64,000 nt of DNA, taken from contig NZ_SJCY01000002.1 of NCBI RefSeq assembly GCF_004354365.1, positions 186,001 to 250,000 of the forward strand. Direction: 5' to 3'. Of the stretch, positions 8,041 to 17,383 are shown piece after piece (the stretch's first letter is position 1; each line of letters starts with the position of its first letter). The translations under genes were made by a program, and so were the position numbers. The notes under the pieces are model-generated. The model searched no databases and was not told where the DNA came from. It worked only from the letters and a program-made list of their open reading frames with translations. Origin of the DNA: Pedobacter changchengzhani (lineage in GTDB: Bacteria > Bacteroidota > Bacteroidia > Sphingobacteriales > Sphingobacteriaceae).

Positions 8041-9222
8041 TTACTTTCTAGCAATATTCTTATCGCCAAAGTTAAACAATAAACTAAAACGCAAGGTATT
8101 TGCCAGCGGACTTGTTTGCGTATTCGCAATTAGATAAGCAAAATCGATATTAAAAACATTGTATTTTAGGCCTGCACCAAGTGTAATATATCTACTATCT
8201 CCCTTCTGCGGACTTTGATAATTGTAGCCACCTCGCAATGCAAATTGTTGGCTATACCAATATTCAATCCCTGTTGATATTCCAACTTCTCTAAATTCTT
8301 CTTTAGCGCCACCGGGTGCATCACTAAAAGAACCAAAAATACCAGCCGGAACCGATCGATCTGGATCTTTCCCACTCACAATGTTATTATTCGAATCGTA
8401 AATTGGTTGCGTAGGAACCAGCAATTTATTAAAATCTAACGCAAAAGTAAATTGATTAAAGTCATCGATGTTGATAGTTGATGAACCGCCCAATTTCAAA
8501 TTTGTTGGCAAAAAATAAGCTTTCTTCCCGTTAGCATAGCTTAACTTTGGGCCAATGTTTGATAGGTTTGCACCCGCAGCTAAAATGGCGCTCTTTCCAA
8601 ATAAAATAGTTTCAGTTTTATATAATCCAGATACATCAACGGCAACGGTTTGCCCGCCACTGTTGGCTATTCCTGCGCTTACCTGCCCCGAAGTTAAGTT
8701 TGAATAAATGTACCGTAAAGAACTCCCAAGCGAAAATTCATTGCCGAACTTACGTGCAAAACTCACATCAAATGCCAACTCACTGGGGCTTGCAATACCT
8801 AAATCTTGCTGACTGTTATCTGTTAACTGGATTTGACCTAACGAAAAATAACGTAATGATGCAGCGATTGTATTGCGATCATCGAGTTTGTAAAAACCAC
8901 TAACGTATGCTAAATTAATATCAGGAATCAAACTTTTTAACCACGGACTATAAGATAATGAGAACCCATAAGGCTGATCTAAAAAAGCCAACTTCGCTGG
9001 ATTATTGCTTGCCGAATTTACATCGCCAGAAACGGCAACTCCAGCATCGCCCATAGCTGCGGTTCTAGCATCTGGTGTAATTAACAAAAATGGAACCGCG
9101 GTAATAATATTATTCGTTTCTGTACCGTTAGTTTGAGTAGATGATTGCCCATAAGTTTGCCCACCCCATAATAAAATTGAGAACATGGAAAAAGCAAGTT
9201 GATGAGCACACTTGAGATTCAT
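8041..9222 (-). CDS. porV: Type IX secretion system outer membrane protein PorV (LptO)
   Basis: A 393-aa protein with a signal peptide (about residues 1-25, ending QTYGQ). The stretch AVPFLLITPDARTAAMGDAG followed by VAVSGDVNSASNNPAKLAFL is the characteristic N-terminus of PorV, a FadL-like outer membrane barrel. Alternating beta-strand pattern, repeated AAGANLSNIGPKLSY-type strands and a terminal aromatic strand (LRFSLLFNFG) support the barrel. PorV carries T9SS substrates from the SprA translocon to the PorU sortase attachment complex. In Flavobacterium johnsoniae porV, porU and gldJ are adjacent; here gldJ is close but no porU lies between. Annotation as PorV rests on motif recognition; paralogue PorP-like barrels lack this N-terminus. 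Confidence 0.88.
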   Translation of the reverse strand: MNLKCAHQLAFSMFSILLWGGQTYGQSSTQTNGTETNNIITAVPFLLITPDARTAAMGDAGVAVSGDVNSASNNPAKLAFLDQPYGFSLSYSPWLKSLIPDINLAYVSGFYKLDDRNTIAASLRYFSLGQIQLTDNSQQDLGIASPSELAFDVSFARKFGNEFSLGSSLRYIYSNLTSGQVSAGIANSGGQTVAVDVSGLYKTETILFGKSAILAAGANLSNIGPKLSYANGKKAYFLPTNLKLGGSSTINIDDFNQFTFALDFNKLLVPTQPIYDSNNNIVSGKDPDRSVPAGIFGSFSDAPGGAKEEFREVGISTGIEYWYSQQFALRGGYNYQSPQKGDSRYITLGAGLKYNVFNIDFAYLIANTQTSPLANTLRFSLLFNFGDKNIARK

Positions 9223-9489
9223 TCTTTAAAGATTCGTAATTTAGATAATGTAGAATTTTTCTTTTTCGTAATATTTTAAAACGTAAAACAGCTGATAATA
9301 TTTTAAACTTTGTACAGAATTGACAAAAACGCCTAATTTAAAATATAACAATGAACATCAAAAAATAAAATTTTCGATAATTACAAGCCTCAACAGACAG
9401 TTTCTTACCTAAAAAATTGAGTTTGAATACATTTAAATACAATATTTTTAACGCTGTTCGAGCAATATAATGATTTGGAATTAGTAAGG

Positions 9490-12075
9490 TTAGTTCGTTT
9501 TCTTTTTAAAAAACCCATTAATTTTATCGGCGATTGCTTCCTTTACCTTTTCTGTGGCTTTAGCTTTAACAGTATCAATTTTCGCTTGTGCTTTTGCTTG
9601 CAATTCAACTTTTTTCTCTGCTATAACGTTGTTTACTACATCCTTAGCCGTTGTTTTTGTGTCACCCACACCATATTTTAAACCAATAGTAGGTTTTAAC
9701 ATTGTACCACCTAGTACAGCATTTACTTTTATGGTTTCGCCTATAGATACATTAGTGCCAGCTTTACTATTTAACTTTGCAATTAAAGCATTTGCTGTTT
9801 CGTTCGCTTTACCACCCAGCATGGCTCTTGGAATATTTAAAGCTAGGTTGTAATCCATACTTTGGTCCAAACTATTAGATCCTTGAACGTTCATAACAAT
9901 ACCATCCTTTTTAATGTCGAAAGGCGCCACATTTAAGCGACCGTTATTTATTTTAAATTTGGTAATTAGATTATTCAATTCCAATTTCTTAAACTGATCA
10001 GAATTAAGCGCGCTCGCCAATTTATTTAAAGGTTCAAAACCATCAATGGTAGCTTGAATAATATCTGCTAAACCATCAGCATTTATACTAGAGTATATCG
10101 GCATCATCCGCTCATCAAGATCCGAATTAAATTTTAAACGAGTAGAAAACACACCTTTAGCATATTTAGCCACTGGAGCAAGCAGTTTAACTGTATTAAA
10201 AGCATTAAAAGCTTTTTGAATACTCATTTTTTCTATCGCAAAATCCACATCCACCTTTGGCTTTTTCGGGTCGGTGGTTGCGTAAAATCCATTCATATTA
10301 ACTGTCCCTTCGAGCATGTTCATCGCCATATTTTTAAAAGTGATGGTTTTGTCTTTTGCCAATAAAGTACCTTTAGCATTTGTAATATCATAAGTATCGT
10401 ACAAAATACGGTTTGCCTTGGCAGCGAAGGTAAAATCGATATTCCCCGGCACTTCAAAAACCGAAAGTTTAGTGCTAGGTTTTTCTTTAGTTGCTGTAAC
10501 CACAGCTTTTGGGCCTATCAATTCATTTACATCAATTAAATTAGCCGATAAATTAAAAACACCTTGAAGTGCTTGATTCTTTTTGAAAAAATAGCTCAAA
10601 TAATTATTCACAGTTCCATTTACCGCAAAATCACTTTTCCCTACCTTGGCAATTAAATTGCTAAGCGAAATATTTTGAGGACTAAAAGTCATTTTAGCAT
10701 TTGGCACACTAACTGGCATGGGCACATTTTTACCTGCATAATTAAAATCATTAACCAAAACCATTCCCGATGCTTTAAAAGCACCATAATTGCCTTTATC
10801 AATGGATGATTTATGACCGCTAGCCTGAACATCAGCATCCAAAATCCCACTCAATATCATGTCTTTCATCGGGAAAATTGCCGTCAATTGCTTTAAGTCC
10901 AGTTTTCCCTTCAAAGCCATATCTACAAAAGGGTCCGTTTTTGGTGTTTTCAAAAGCAGTCTGCCATCAACAGGCACTTTACCAAATTCTAAATGAAATG
11001 CTGGTACACTCACAACCGTGTGATCAATAATTCCATCCGGATTGCTGATATTAGACTTTACTTGAATATTATTTATTGCAGAAGGTAACGAAGGATATTT
11101 TATTTTACCGTTTTCGATAGATAAATTCACGTTGAAAGCAGGCAAAGTTTGCTCATTATAAGTACCTTTTACCATTCCGTTCATTGCAAAATTTCCGGTG
11201 GCGTCCAAATCCTTAAAATTAGATGAATAAATTGCAGGTATCAACGAAAGGAAATTTTTAAGTTCAGATTGCTTCGCATCAAATTTTAAATCCATAACCA
11301 TATCTCGATTATTTGGCCGGGCTAAATATCCAACTGCCGACAGAATAAGCTCATTCAGCTGAATTTTATTTTCAGCAAAAGTAAACTTCATGTTTTTCAT
11401 GTCGATATCAATTGGCAAATCTGCCGTTAGCTTAACCTGGTTTAAATAAGGAATTCCGGCATACTTTACCGTTAGCTTCTCGATGGAAGACTGCGTATTT
11501 AAAGTGAACAAATCTTTTGTAAAATCGCCTTTTCCGCTATGATTTAGCTTATCTAACTTGATAAAAAACCCTAACGATGCATCATCATACACAATAGTTC
11601 CGTTATCAATTTGATATTTTTGTAAGGCAATTTTGAAATTTTTTTGCGCCGTATCGGTTACCTTAGTAGCACTATCGGCCTTCATAATGTTCCAATTAGA
11701 CAACCCACTTTTTAAAACGCGTGCATAAATTTTTGGAGTTGCTAACGAGATGGAGTTTATTTTGTACGTTTCTCCTTTTATTACACTCAACAAATTAACA
11801 TTTAACTGCAAAACTTTAAAATTCGCCAGCGTATCTTTTTTAAAACTATCTACACCAATAATTACCAAATTGTTGATTTTTATGCCCAAATTGGGAAAAC
11901 TAGACAGTATGCTTAAATCAAAATCGTCAAAATTGACTTGTGCATTCACACTTTTATTTATGCTAGATTTTATTTTTGCATCTATTTCCTTTTTAAAAAA
12001 GATAGGAATGATTGACAATGAGACAATAGCTAGAATGAAAATAGCTGCGATTACAATTAAGGTTTTCTTTAACAC
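9490..12075 (-). CDS. AsmA-like family protein
   Basis: An 861-aa protein with a single N-terminal membrane helix (about 5-27) and a long beta-rich periplasmic region. The N-terminal pattern (FFKKEIDAKIKSSINKSVNAQV, FDDFDLSILSSFPNLGIKINNL) is that of AsmA proteins, in which a short anchor precedes a repeating-beta-groove fold thought to move or retain lipids between the membranes. The C-terminus (about residues 700-860) contains the AsmA C-terminal region and ends in a Lys/Ala-rich helix (KAQAKIDTVKAKATEKVKEAI). It sits between porV and the divergent gldJ, where porU is found in flavobacteria. Function in outer membrane biogenesis is inferred from the family; a link to T9SS is only positional. 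Confidence 0.85.
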   Translation of the reverse strand: MLKKTLIVIAAIFILAIVSLSIIPIFFKKEIDAKIKSSINKSVNAQVNFDDFDLSILSSFPNLGIKINNLVIIGVDSFKKDTLANFKVLQLNVNLLSVIKGETYKINSISLATPKIYARVLKSGLSNWNIMKADSATKVTDTAQKNFKIALQKYQIDNGTIVYDDASLGFFIKLDKLNHSGKGDFTKDLFTLNTQSSIEKLTVKYAGIPYLNQVKLTADLPIDIDMKNMKFTFAENKIQLNELILSAVGYLARPNNRDMVMDLKFDAKQSELKNFLSLIPAIYSSNFKDLDATGNFAMNGMVKGTYNEQTLPAFNVNLSIENGKIKYPSLPSAINNIQVKSNISNPDGIIDHTVVSVPAFHLEFGKVPVDGRLLLKTPKTDPFVDMALKGKLDLKQLTAIFPMKDMILSGILDADVQASGHKSSIDKGNYGAFKASGMVLVNDFNYAGKNVPMPVSVPNAKMTFSPQNISLSNLIAKVGKSDFAVNGTVNNYLSYFFKKNQALQGVFNLSANLIDVNELIGPKAVVTATKEKPSTKLSVFEVPGNIDFTFAAKANRILYDTYDITNAKGTLLAKDKTITFKNMAMNMLEGTVNMNGFYATTDPKKPKVDVDFAIEKMSIQKAFNAFNTVKLLAPVAKYAKGVFSTRLKFNSDLDERMMPIYSSINADGLADIIQATIDGFEPLNKLASALNSDQFKKLELNNLITKFKINNGRLNVAPFDIKKDGIVMNVQGSNSLDQSMDYNLALNIPRAMLGGKANETANALIAKLNSKAGTNVSIGETIKVNAVLGGTMLKPTIGLKYGVGDTKTTAKDVVNNVIAEKKVELQAKAQAKIDTVKAKATEKVKEAIADKINGFFKKKTN

Positions 12076-12328
12076 GATTAAAATTTAAGATAATTTGTGA
12101 GATTTCTAACGGAGTGTGGCAATTAATGCGCCAATTAAATTTACATTTTTTTTAAAATATAGCAATTTACCATATCGTGGCATGGAACGTGCACAATACA
12201 AATTCCACTTTTTCGTTAAGTATTAAAAAATTAATTATCAATATTAGCTTCACAAATTTCACAAACCAATTTATTTGCTTAATTTTAACAGCCGAAAGGT
12301 GTTAAAAGCAACAAATTTCGGTATCCTT

Positions 12329-13981
12329 ATGAAAAAAACTTTACTTTATTCTTTCGCCGTTATAGCTATTTCTACAACAATGTTCAGTTGCAGTAGAAAT
12401 AAGGGAGCCGGAGTATCAAATAAAACAGGCATCCCTTATGCTAATAAAAACAACAAAACTTATGGTAGTTTTGCTGTTGCAACCCAGTACCAACGCGCAC
12501 CAGGCCCAGGATTAATACCAATTGAGGGTGGCGTTTTAGTTGTTGGTGGAAGTGCAATCGAAGTTCCGGGCGTAGAACCCAATATTTACAATTACAGAAG
12601 GCAAGTTACAGTACCATCTTTTTATATGGATGAGACCGAAGTTTCAAATACCAACTGGTTGGAATATTTACACTGGATAAAAACAAGTTATCCTGATGAT
12701 AATGAATATTACTACAATGAATTGCCTGATACTTTAGTTTGGCGCCGTGCATTATCTTACAACGAACCGTACGTTAACAACTATTTAAGACATCCAGCTT
12801 ATCGCGATTACCCTGTTGTAGGTGTTTCGTGGGAACAGGCTTCTCGTTTTTGCGAGTGGAGAACTTCTCAAGCCAACGAATATATTTTACGTCAAAAGGG
12901 AATATTAACAGATTACAAAACGTTAGCGGGAGGTAATAAACCTGGTGGTAAAAACAGTTCTGCAGGCACTGCAACTGCAACACGCCCAACTACTCCATTT
13001 AATACCGATGCCTACCTTAATGGGCAGTATGATGATAAGGGTAAAAATGCACCAAAAGATTACAACGCCCAACCCGGTGCACCTGCAACTGGAAAAGGCG
13101 CAAATGCAATTCCTACACGTAATGCAACATTAGAGGATGGTGTAATTATGCAGCCATACCGCTTACCTACAGAAGCAGAATGGGAATATGCCGCGCTTGG
13201 CTTGATAGGAAACACAGAATATGAAAATATTACGCAACAAAAAATTTACCCTTGGAATGGTTTAGGTGTTAGTTCTGCAGCGAAAAAAACCCGTGGTTTG
13301 GTACAAGCTAACTTTAAACGAGGTGTTGGAGATTATATGGGTGTTGGTGGATCTTTGAATGATAAAGCCGATTTAACTGCCCCGGTTATTTCTTATGCAC
13401 CAAACGATTTCGGTTTGTATAACATGGCCGGAAACGTAAATGAGTGGGTAAACGATGTATATCGTACTGGTACTTTTAGTGATGCCGATGCATTTAACCC
13501 TTATCGTGGTAACGTGTTTGAAAACAATAAACTATCTGACGCGAAAAAGGGAACGATTGCACTTGATAAATACGGTCAACCGATTAAAGAGAAAGCATAC
13601 GCTGGACGTAAAGAAACTTGGGCAGAGAAACAAGCGTTATCTCGAAGAGCAGATTCTATTGCAAAATCACCCGATCCATCTACTCCGGTTACACCATACA
13701 TAGCCGATGAGAGAGGTTACAGAGACAAGCAAAACAAATTATTAAATGAGGAAGGCGTTACCTTGGTTAACGATAAATCTAGAGTGTACAAAGGTGGTTC
13801 ATGGAATGATATGGCTTATTGGTTAAACCCCGCAACCCGTCGTTTTTTACAGCAAGATGAATCATCGGCAGAAGTTGGTTTTAGATGTGCAATGACAATG
13901 CTAGGCGCACCCGAGATAAGTACTAAAGGCAAACGAGGATTCAAACCCGCCCAACCTAGAGTATTTAAATCGAAAAAATAA
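12329..13981 (+). CDS. gldJ: Gliding motility / T9SS lipoprotein GldJ
   Basis: A 550-aa lipoprotein. I place the start at ATG 12329 rather than the upstream TTG at 12275, because it gives a clean lipoprotein signal MKKTLLYSFAVIAISTTMFS with the lipidated Cys at residue 21. The body is a formylglycine-generating-enzyme (FGE-sulfatase/SUMF1) fold: FYMDETEVSNTNWLEYL, RLPTEAEWEYAA, FGLYNMAGNVNEWVND, VYKGGSWNDMAYW and VGFRCA. GldJ is close in sequence to GldK and works with GldK/L/M/N, forming the outer-membrane ring-associated lipoprotein set of the gliding/T9SS motor; no metal or Cys pair for true FGE activity is expected. Proximity to porV supports GldJ over GldK. A perfect terminator follows. 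Confidence 0.88.
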   Translation: MKKTLLYSFAVIAISTTMFSCSRNKGAGVSNKTGIPYANKNNKTYGSFAVATQYQRAPGPGLIPIEGGVLVVGGSAIEVPGVEPNIYNYRRQVTVPSFYMDETEVSNTNWLEYLHWIKTSYPDDNEYYYNELPDTLVWRRALSYNEPYVNNYLRHPAYRDYPVVGVSWEQASRFCEWRTSQANEYILRQKGILTDYKTLAGGNKPGGKNSSAGTATATRPTTPFNTDAYLNGQYDDKGKNAPKDYNAQPGAPATGKGANAIPTRNATLEDGVIMQPYRLPTEAEWEYAALGLIGNTEYENITQQKIYPWNGLGVSSAAKKTRGLVQANFKRGVGDYMGVGGSLNDKADLTAPVISYAPNDFGLYNMAGNVNEWVNDVYRTGTFSDADAFNPYRGNVFENNKLSDAKKGTIALDKYGQPIKEKAYAGRKETWAEKQALSRRADSIAKSPDPSTPVTPYIADERGYRDKQNKLLNEEGVTLVNDKSRVYKGGSWNDMAYWLNPATRRFLQQDESSAEVGFRCAMTMLGAPEISTKGKRGFKPAQPRVFKSKK

Positions 13982-13986
13982 TATAT

Positions 13987-14019
13987 AAAAAAGGCTTCGA
14001 AATTTTCGAAGCCTTTTTT
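13987..14019. terminator. Bidirectional terminator between gldJ and the biotin carrier gene
   Basis: A perfect hairpin AAAAAAGGCTTCGAAA / TTTTCGAAGCCTTTTTT between two converging genes, with A- and T-runs suited to either direction. Confidence 0.92.
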
Positions 14020-14037
14020 ATTTTACACCAAGCTCAA

Positions 14038-14538
14038 TCAAACAAACTGAATCAGTATTTGATTCTTCTCTACTTTATCGCCCTGCTTTACCAAAATTTT
14101 CTTTATCACGCCATCTGTTGATGATTTTAGCATATTTTCCATTTTCATCGCCTCAAGTATCAATAAATTATCGCCTTTGCCAATTGCGTCACCTTCATTT
14201 ACAGAGATACTTAAAACTAAACCAGGCATTGGCGCTTTTATTTCGCTAATTTTTGTAGCGCTCAAGTTATCAATACCCAGTTTTTTAAGCAATTGATCGA
14301 ATTGATCTTCTACTTGAATGGTATAAATATTTCCGTTTACCTTAATAATGCATTTCTTTTCCTTTTTATCAAACTCAACTACTTCTGCATTAAATGATTT
14401 ATTTTTAAAAATTAGATTTGAAGAGTATTTACCAGTAGCGCTGCTGTCTATTTCTAACACCTCACCATTCACAGTTATATCTTCACCCTTTAGCTCAATA
14501 CCGTACTCAAAATGATCATTAACCTTAATTTTATACAT
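14038..14538 (-). CDS. Biotin carboxyl carrier protein-type subunit (biotin/lipoyl attachment)
   Basis: A 166-aa protein. The C-terminal biotinyl domain (about 98-166) opens with IKAPMPGLVLSISVNEGD and carries the biotinylation motif EAMKMEN with target Lys132. It ends KVEKNQILIQFV, as in the carrier domains of propionyl-CoA, methylcrotonyl-CoA and oxaloacetate-type carboxylases. The N-terminal 90 residues form a beta-rich region of the kind that couples carrier and carboxyltransferase. It lies 3 bp downstream of the DUF4159 gene stop and is the last gene of a six-gene minus-strand run. The biotin carboxylase and carboxyltransferase partners are not in this window, so the parent enzyme (propionyl-CoA carboxylase most likely) is inferred. 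Confidence 0.85.
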   Translation of the reverse strand: MYKIKVNDHFEYGIELKGEDITVNGEVLEIDSSATGKYSSNLIFKNKSFNAEVVEFDKKEKKCIIKVNGNIYTIQVEDQFDQLLKKLGIDNLSATKISEIKAPMPGLVLSISVNEGDAIGKGDNLLILEAMKMENMLKSSTDGVIKKILVKQGDKVEKNQILIQFV

Positions 14539-14541
14539 ATT

Positions 14542-15249
14542 TTAATGTGTTAAAGCATATTGTACTAAATTTGCGCCCATTTTAAGGGCCTTGTTTCGAG
14601 TCTCTTGGGTATCTTCAGGATAAGTACCAAAATCTTCCCATCCATTCCCAAGATCACATTCATACGTGTAATAGCAAACTATTTTGCCCTTGTAAATTAA
14701 AGCAAAACCTTGGGCGCGTTTACCATCGTGCTCATGAATTTTAGGCAACCCGTTGGTAAACTTAAACTTTTGATTATATATTGCATGGTTTGCTGGCAAC
14801 TCTACGAATTCTAATTCTGGAAAAACTTTTTTCATCTGTGGTCTGATAAATTTATCCAAACCATAATTATCATCTATGTGCAAAAAGCCTCCACCAATTA
14901 AATATTGTCGTAAATTTTTAACTTCTTGTTCGTTAAAAACCACATTGCCATGCCCTGTCATATACACAAACGGGAAGTTGAATAATTCCTTACTCCCCAC
15001 TTCAACTATACTTTCTTCGGGGAAAAAATTTGTTTTTAAGTTTGTATTGCAAAATGCGATTAGGTTTGGCAAAGCCGTTCGGTCGGCATACCAATCGCCA
15101 CCTCCGCTGTATTTTAGCTTAGCCATTCGGTAGGTTGGAACATTCGTAAAGGCAGAAAGCATAAAGCCAAAAGCACAAAAAAGATCGCTGAAAACTAAAA
15201 GACTAAAGCATTTAATAAAAAAATTATTTCTTAAAACTTGAAACTTCAA
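14542..15249 (-). CDS. DUF4159 domain-containing protein
   Basis: A 235-aa protein with a hydrophobic N-terminus (about residues 8-33) that may be a signal or anchor. The rest matches the DUF4159 pattern found in Bacteroidota and Planctomycetes: MAKLKYSGGGDWYADRTALPNL, VEVGSKELFNFPFVYMTGHG, LRQYLIGGGFLHIDDNYG and GFALIYKGKIVCYYTYECDLGNGW. The glycine-rich turn with HIDD suggests a class I glutamine-amidotransferase-like (Rossmann-like) fold, but I see no nucleophile elbow, so it is probably not catalytic. It lies 5 bp after rsmE and 3 bp before the biotin carrier gene, so it is translated from one operon. The function is unknown. Confidence 0.8.
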   Translation of the reverse strand: MKFQVLRNNFFIKCFSLLVFSDLFCAFGFMLSAFTNVPTYRMAKLKYSGGGDWYADRTALPNLIAFCNTNLKTNFFPEESIVEVGSKELFNFPFVYMTGHGNVVFNEQEVKNLRQYLIGGGFLHIDDNYGLDKFIRPQMKKVFPELEFVELPANHAIYNQKFKFTNGLPKIHEHDGKRAQGFALIYKGKIVCYYTYECDLGNGWEDFGTYPEDTQETRNKALKMGANLVQYALTH

Positions 15250-15254
15250 ATTGG

Positions 15255-15959
15255 TTATCGATTTAGGTAATTAACTTCAAAACAAGTTGCTAGCGCAGCC
15301 GTTTCGGTGCGCAACCTGTTGTTACCTAAAGTTATAGGTTTATACCCTATATTCAAAGCTAAATTTACTTCTTCTAAAGAAAAATCTCCTTCCGGACCAA
15401 TTAAAATTAAATAATTACCGTTGGGCTGAATTAGATCAGCAATATACTTTTTATTGTCATCGGCTACGCAATGAGCGATCAATTTATCTCCTTCAAATGG
15501 CATTTTTAAAAAACCATTTAGTGAAATTGCCTCGTTTAACTTAGGATGATAAGCCTTGATAGATTGTTTAACTGCCGAAGTAATCACTTTATTTAACCGA
15601 TCATTCTTAACAATTTTTCGTTCAGATCGGTCAGATATAATGGGTGTAATTTCATCAATCCCTAACTCAGTAGCTTTTTCTAAAAACCATTCTAAACGAT
15701 CGATATTTTTTGTTGGCGCAACAGCAATGTGTAAATAATGATTACGCTTTTGAAATTCCTTTTCTACTTGAAGAATTTTTAAGTTAACTTTTTTCGGATT
15801 ATCAGATAAAATTTCAGCCGTGTAAAATCCTCCAATACCATCAATTAGATTGATTATGCCTCCAACAGGCAATCGCAATACCCTTACGCAGTGTTTACTT
15901 TCCTCTTCGTTAAGTGTATAGGTAGGTTGAGTGATATCGGGAGTATAGAAAATATGCAC
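15255..15959 (-). CDS. rsmE: 16S rRNA (uracil(1498)-N(3))-methyltransferase
   Basis: A 234-aa protein of typical RsmE length. It methylates N3 of U1498 in 16S rRNA of the assembled 30S subunit, using S-adenosylmethionine. The N-terminal PUA-like domain (about 1-70) includes EEESKHCVRVLRLPVGG. The C-terminal SPOUT (trefoil-knot) domain has AVAPTKNIDRLEWFLEKATE, LGIDEITPIISDRSE, LILIGPEGDFSLEEV and the knot segment LGNNRLRTETAAL that binds the cofactor. It lies 8 bp after the CNNM/CorC gene in the same minus-strand run. Nothing is unusual in length or motifs. Confidence 0.96.
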   Translation of the reverse strand: MHIFYTPDITQPTYTLNEEESKHCVRVLRLPVGGIINLIDGIGGFYTAEILSDNPKKVNLKILQVEKEFQKRNHYLHIAVAPTKNIDRLEWFLEKATELGIDEITPIISDRSERKIVKNDRLNKVITSAVKQSIKAYHPKLNEAISLNGFLKMPFEGDKLIAHCVADDNKKYIADLIQPNGNYLILIGPEGDFSLEEVNLALNIGYKPITLGNNRLRTETAALATCFEVNYLNR

Positions 15960-15967
15960 GACGAAAT

Positions 15968-17383
15968 TTAATGATTGTTAACCATATCGGTTTCATTAAT
16001 AACCAATTCTAACTTTATAGTTTCGATATTTTGATCCGTTTTTTTCAAAATCGTAAACAGGTAGCCATAAGATTCATTGCTTTCTCCAACTTCTGGAATT
16101 CGTTCAAAAACGTGAGATACCAAACCACCAATGGTGTCAAAATCTTCATCCTCTGGCAAATCGTGTGGTAAATGTTCATTTACATCGTAAACCGTAGCAA
16201 AAGCATTTACAATAAATTCATTATCCGATATTCGTTCCACTAAAGGTTTCTCTTCATCATACTCATCCTGTATTTCGCCAACCAATTCTTCTACAATATC
16301 TTCTAAGGTAACCATACCCGCAGTACCGCCAAATTCATCCAAAACAATGGCAATTTGAATGCGGTTACTTTGCAACTCACTCATTAAATCGTTAATCTTC
16401 TTTGTTTCCGTTACAAAATAAGGTTTACGGATAATATCGTTCAACGTCCAATGATCGTTACCTGCTACAACCAATGGCAAGATATCTTTAGCATGGATAA
16501 TACCAACAATCTTATCCATAATTTCATCATATACGGGTAAGCGTGAGTATCCTTCTTTAATTATTTTATCAATAACATGCTCTTTAGCTAAAGTTAATTC
16601 TACCCCCGAAATTTTCGTTCTGGGCACCATAATATTTTTAACAACACGTTCATTAAAATCGAATACATTCTTTATCAGCTCATGCTCATTATTATCCAAC
16701 GCACCGCTTTCCTTACCCTGATCTAACAGATATTGCAACTCTTCCGAACTGTGAATAGATTCGTGCCCTGCAGAGGTATCGATACCGAAAGGCTTCAGAA
16801 TAATCGCTGCTAAGCTGTTCAATACCCAAATAATTGGGCGGAATAGTACATAAAAAATTTGAAGCGGAACTGAAACAAAAAGCGTAGTTGCTACTGGCCT
16901 TTGAATGGCTAGGGATTTTGGCGCCAACTCTCCAAAAACAATGTGCATTATGGTAATAATAGAAAATGCGATTGCTGTAGAGATAGTGGTAATTAATGCC
17001 TCGCCTATGCCAAAGTTGGCTAAAGAATTATGAATAATTTCGTGCATTACTTTTTCTCCAACCACACCTAAACCTAGTGAAGCTAAAGTAATACCAAGTT
17101 GTGTAGCGGCTAAATATCCATCTAAATGATGAAGAATATTTTTGGCCATTTTACCAACCCTACTACCTGTTTTGGCTTTGATTTCTATTTGCGATGCACG
17201 AACTTTAACAATTGCAAATTCTGCAGCTACAAAAAAGCCATTTAAAAACACTAAAAAAAGTGCAAATATTAAACGCCATCCAACATCTCCAGAAGGCTCA
17301 ATTGCGGGTACAGCAACTAATATCGAAGCAGGAACGATTGCACCAAAAAGCGTAACTGCTGAAATAATGACGGGATAGACCAT
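15968..17383 (-). CDS. CNNM/CorC-HlyC family membrane protein with CBS pair
   Basis: A 471-aa protein. Residues 1-200 hold a CNNM (DUF21) transmembrane domain preceded by an extra N-terminal helix, with LNGFFVAAEFAIVKVR and AATQLGITLASLGLG as family markers. A cytoplasmic CBS pair (about 220-345) includes VKNIMVPRT and YSRLPVYDEIMDKIVGIIHAKDILP. The C-terminal CorC/HlyC domain (about 365-455) includes GLVSHVFERIPEVG. Family members are linked to Mg2+/Co2+ efflux or resistance in bacteria; the older haemolysin label is misleading. Its ATG overlaps the ppa stop as TAATG at 17383, indicating translational coupling with pyrophosphatase. Magnesium dependence of pyrophosphatase makes the pairing sensible, but that link is inference. 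Confidence 0.9.
   Translation of the reverse strand: MVYPVIISAVTLFGAIVPASILVAVPAIEPSGDVGWRLIFALFLVFLNGFFVAAEFAIVKVRASQIEIKAKTGSRVGKMAKNILHHLDGYLAATQLGITLASLGLGVVGEKVMHEIIHNSLANFGIGEALITTISTAIAFSIITIMHIVFGELAPKSLAIQRPVATTLFVSVPLQIFYVLFRPIIWVLNSLAAIILKPFGIDTSAGHESIHSSEELQYLLDQGKESGALDNNEHELIKNVFDFNERVVKNIMVPRTKISGVELTLAKEHVIDKIIKEGYSRLPVYDEIMDKIVGIIHAKDILPLVVAGNDHWTLNDIIRKPYFVTETKKINDLMSELQSNRIQIAIVLDEFGGTAGMVTLEDIVEELVGEIQDEYDEEKPLVERISDNEFIVNAFATVYDVNEHLPHDLPEDEDFDTIGGLVSHVFERIPEVGESNESYGYLFTILKKTDQNIETIKLELVINETDMVNNH

Noticed and set aside
9475..9853. Plus-strand ORFs opposite the 3' end of the AsmA-like gene
   Set aside because: They mirror the Ala/Lys-rich C-terminus of the AsmA-like protein and show no domain or promoter.
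12275..12328. In-frame TTG extension of gldJ (18 extra residues)
   Set aside because: The extension lacks signal-peptide character, while ATG 12329 gives a textbook lipoprotein signal with Cys21.
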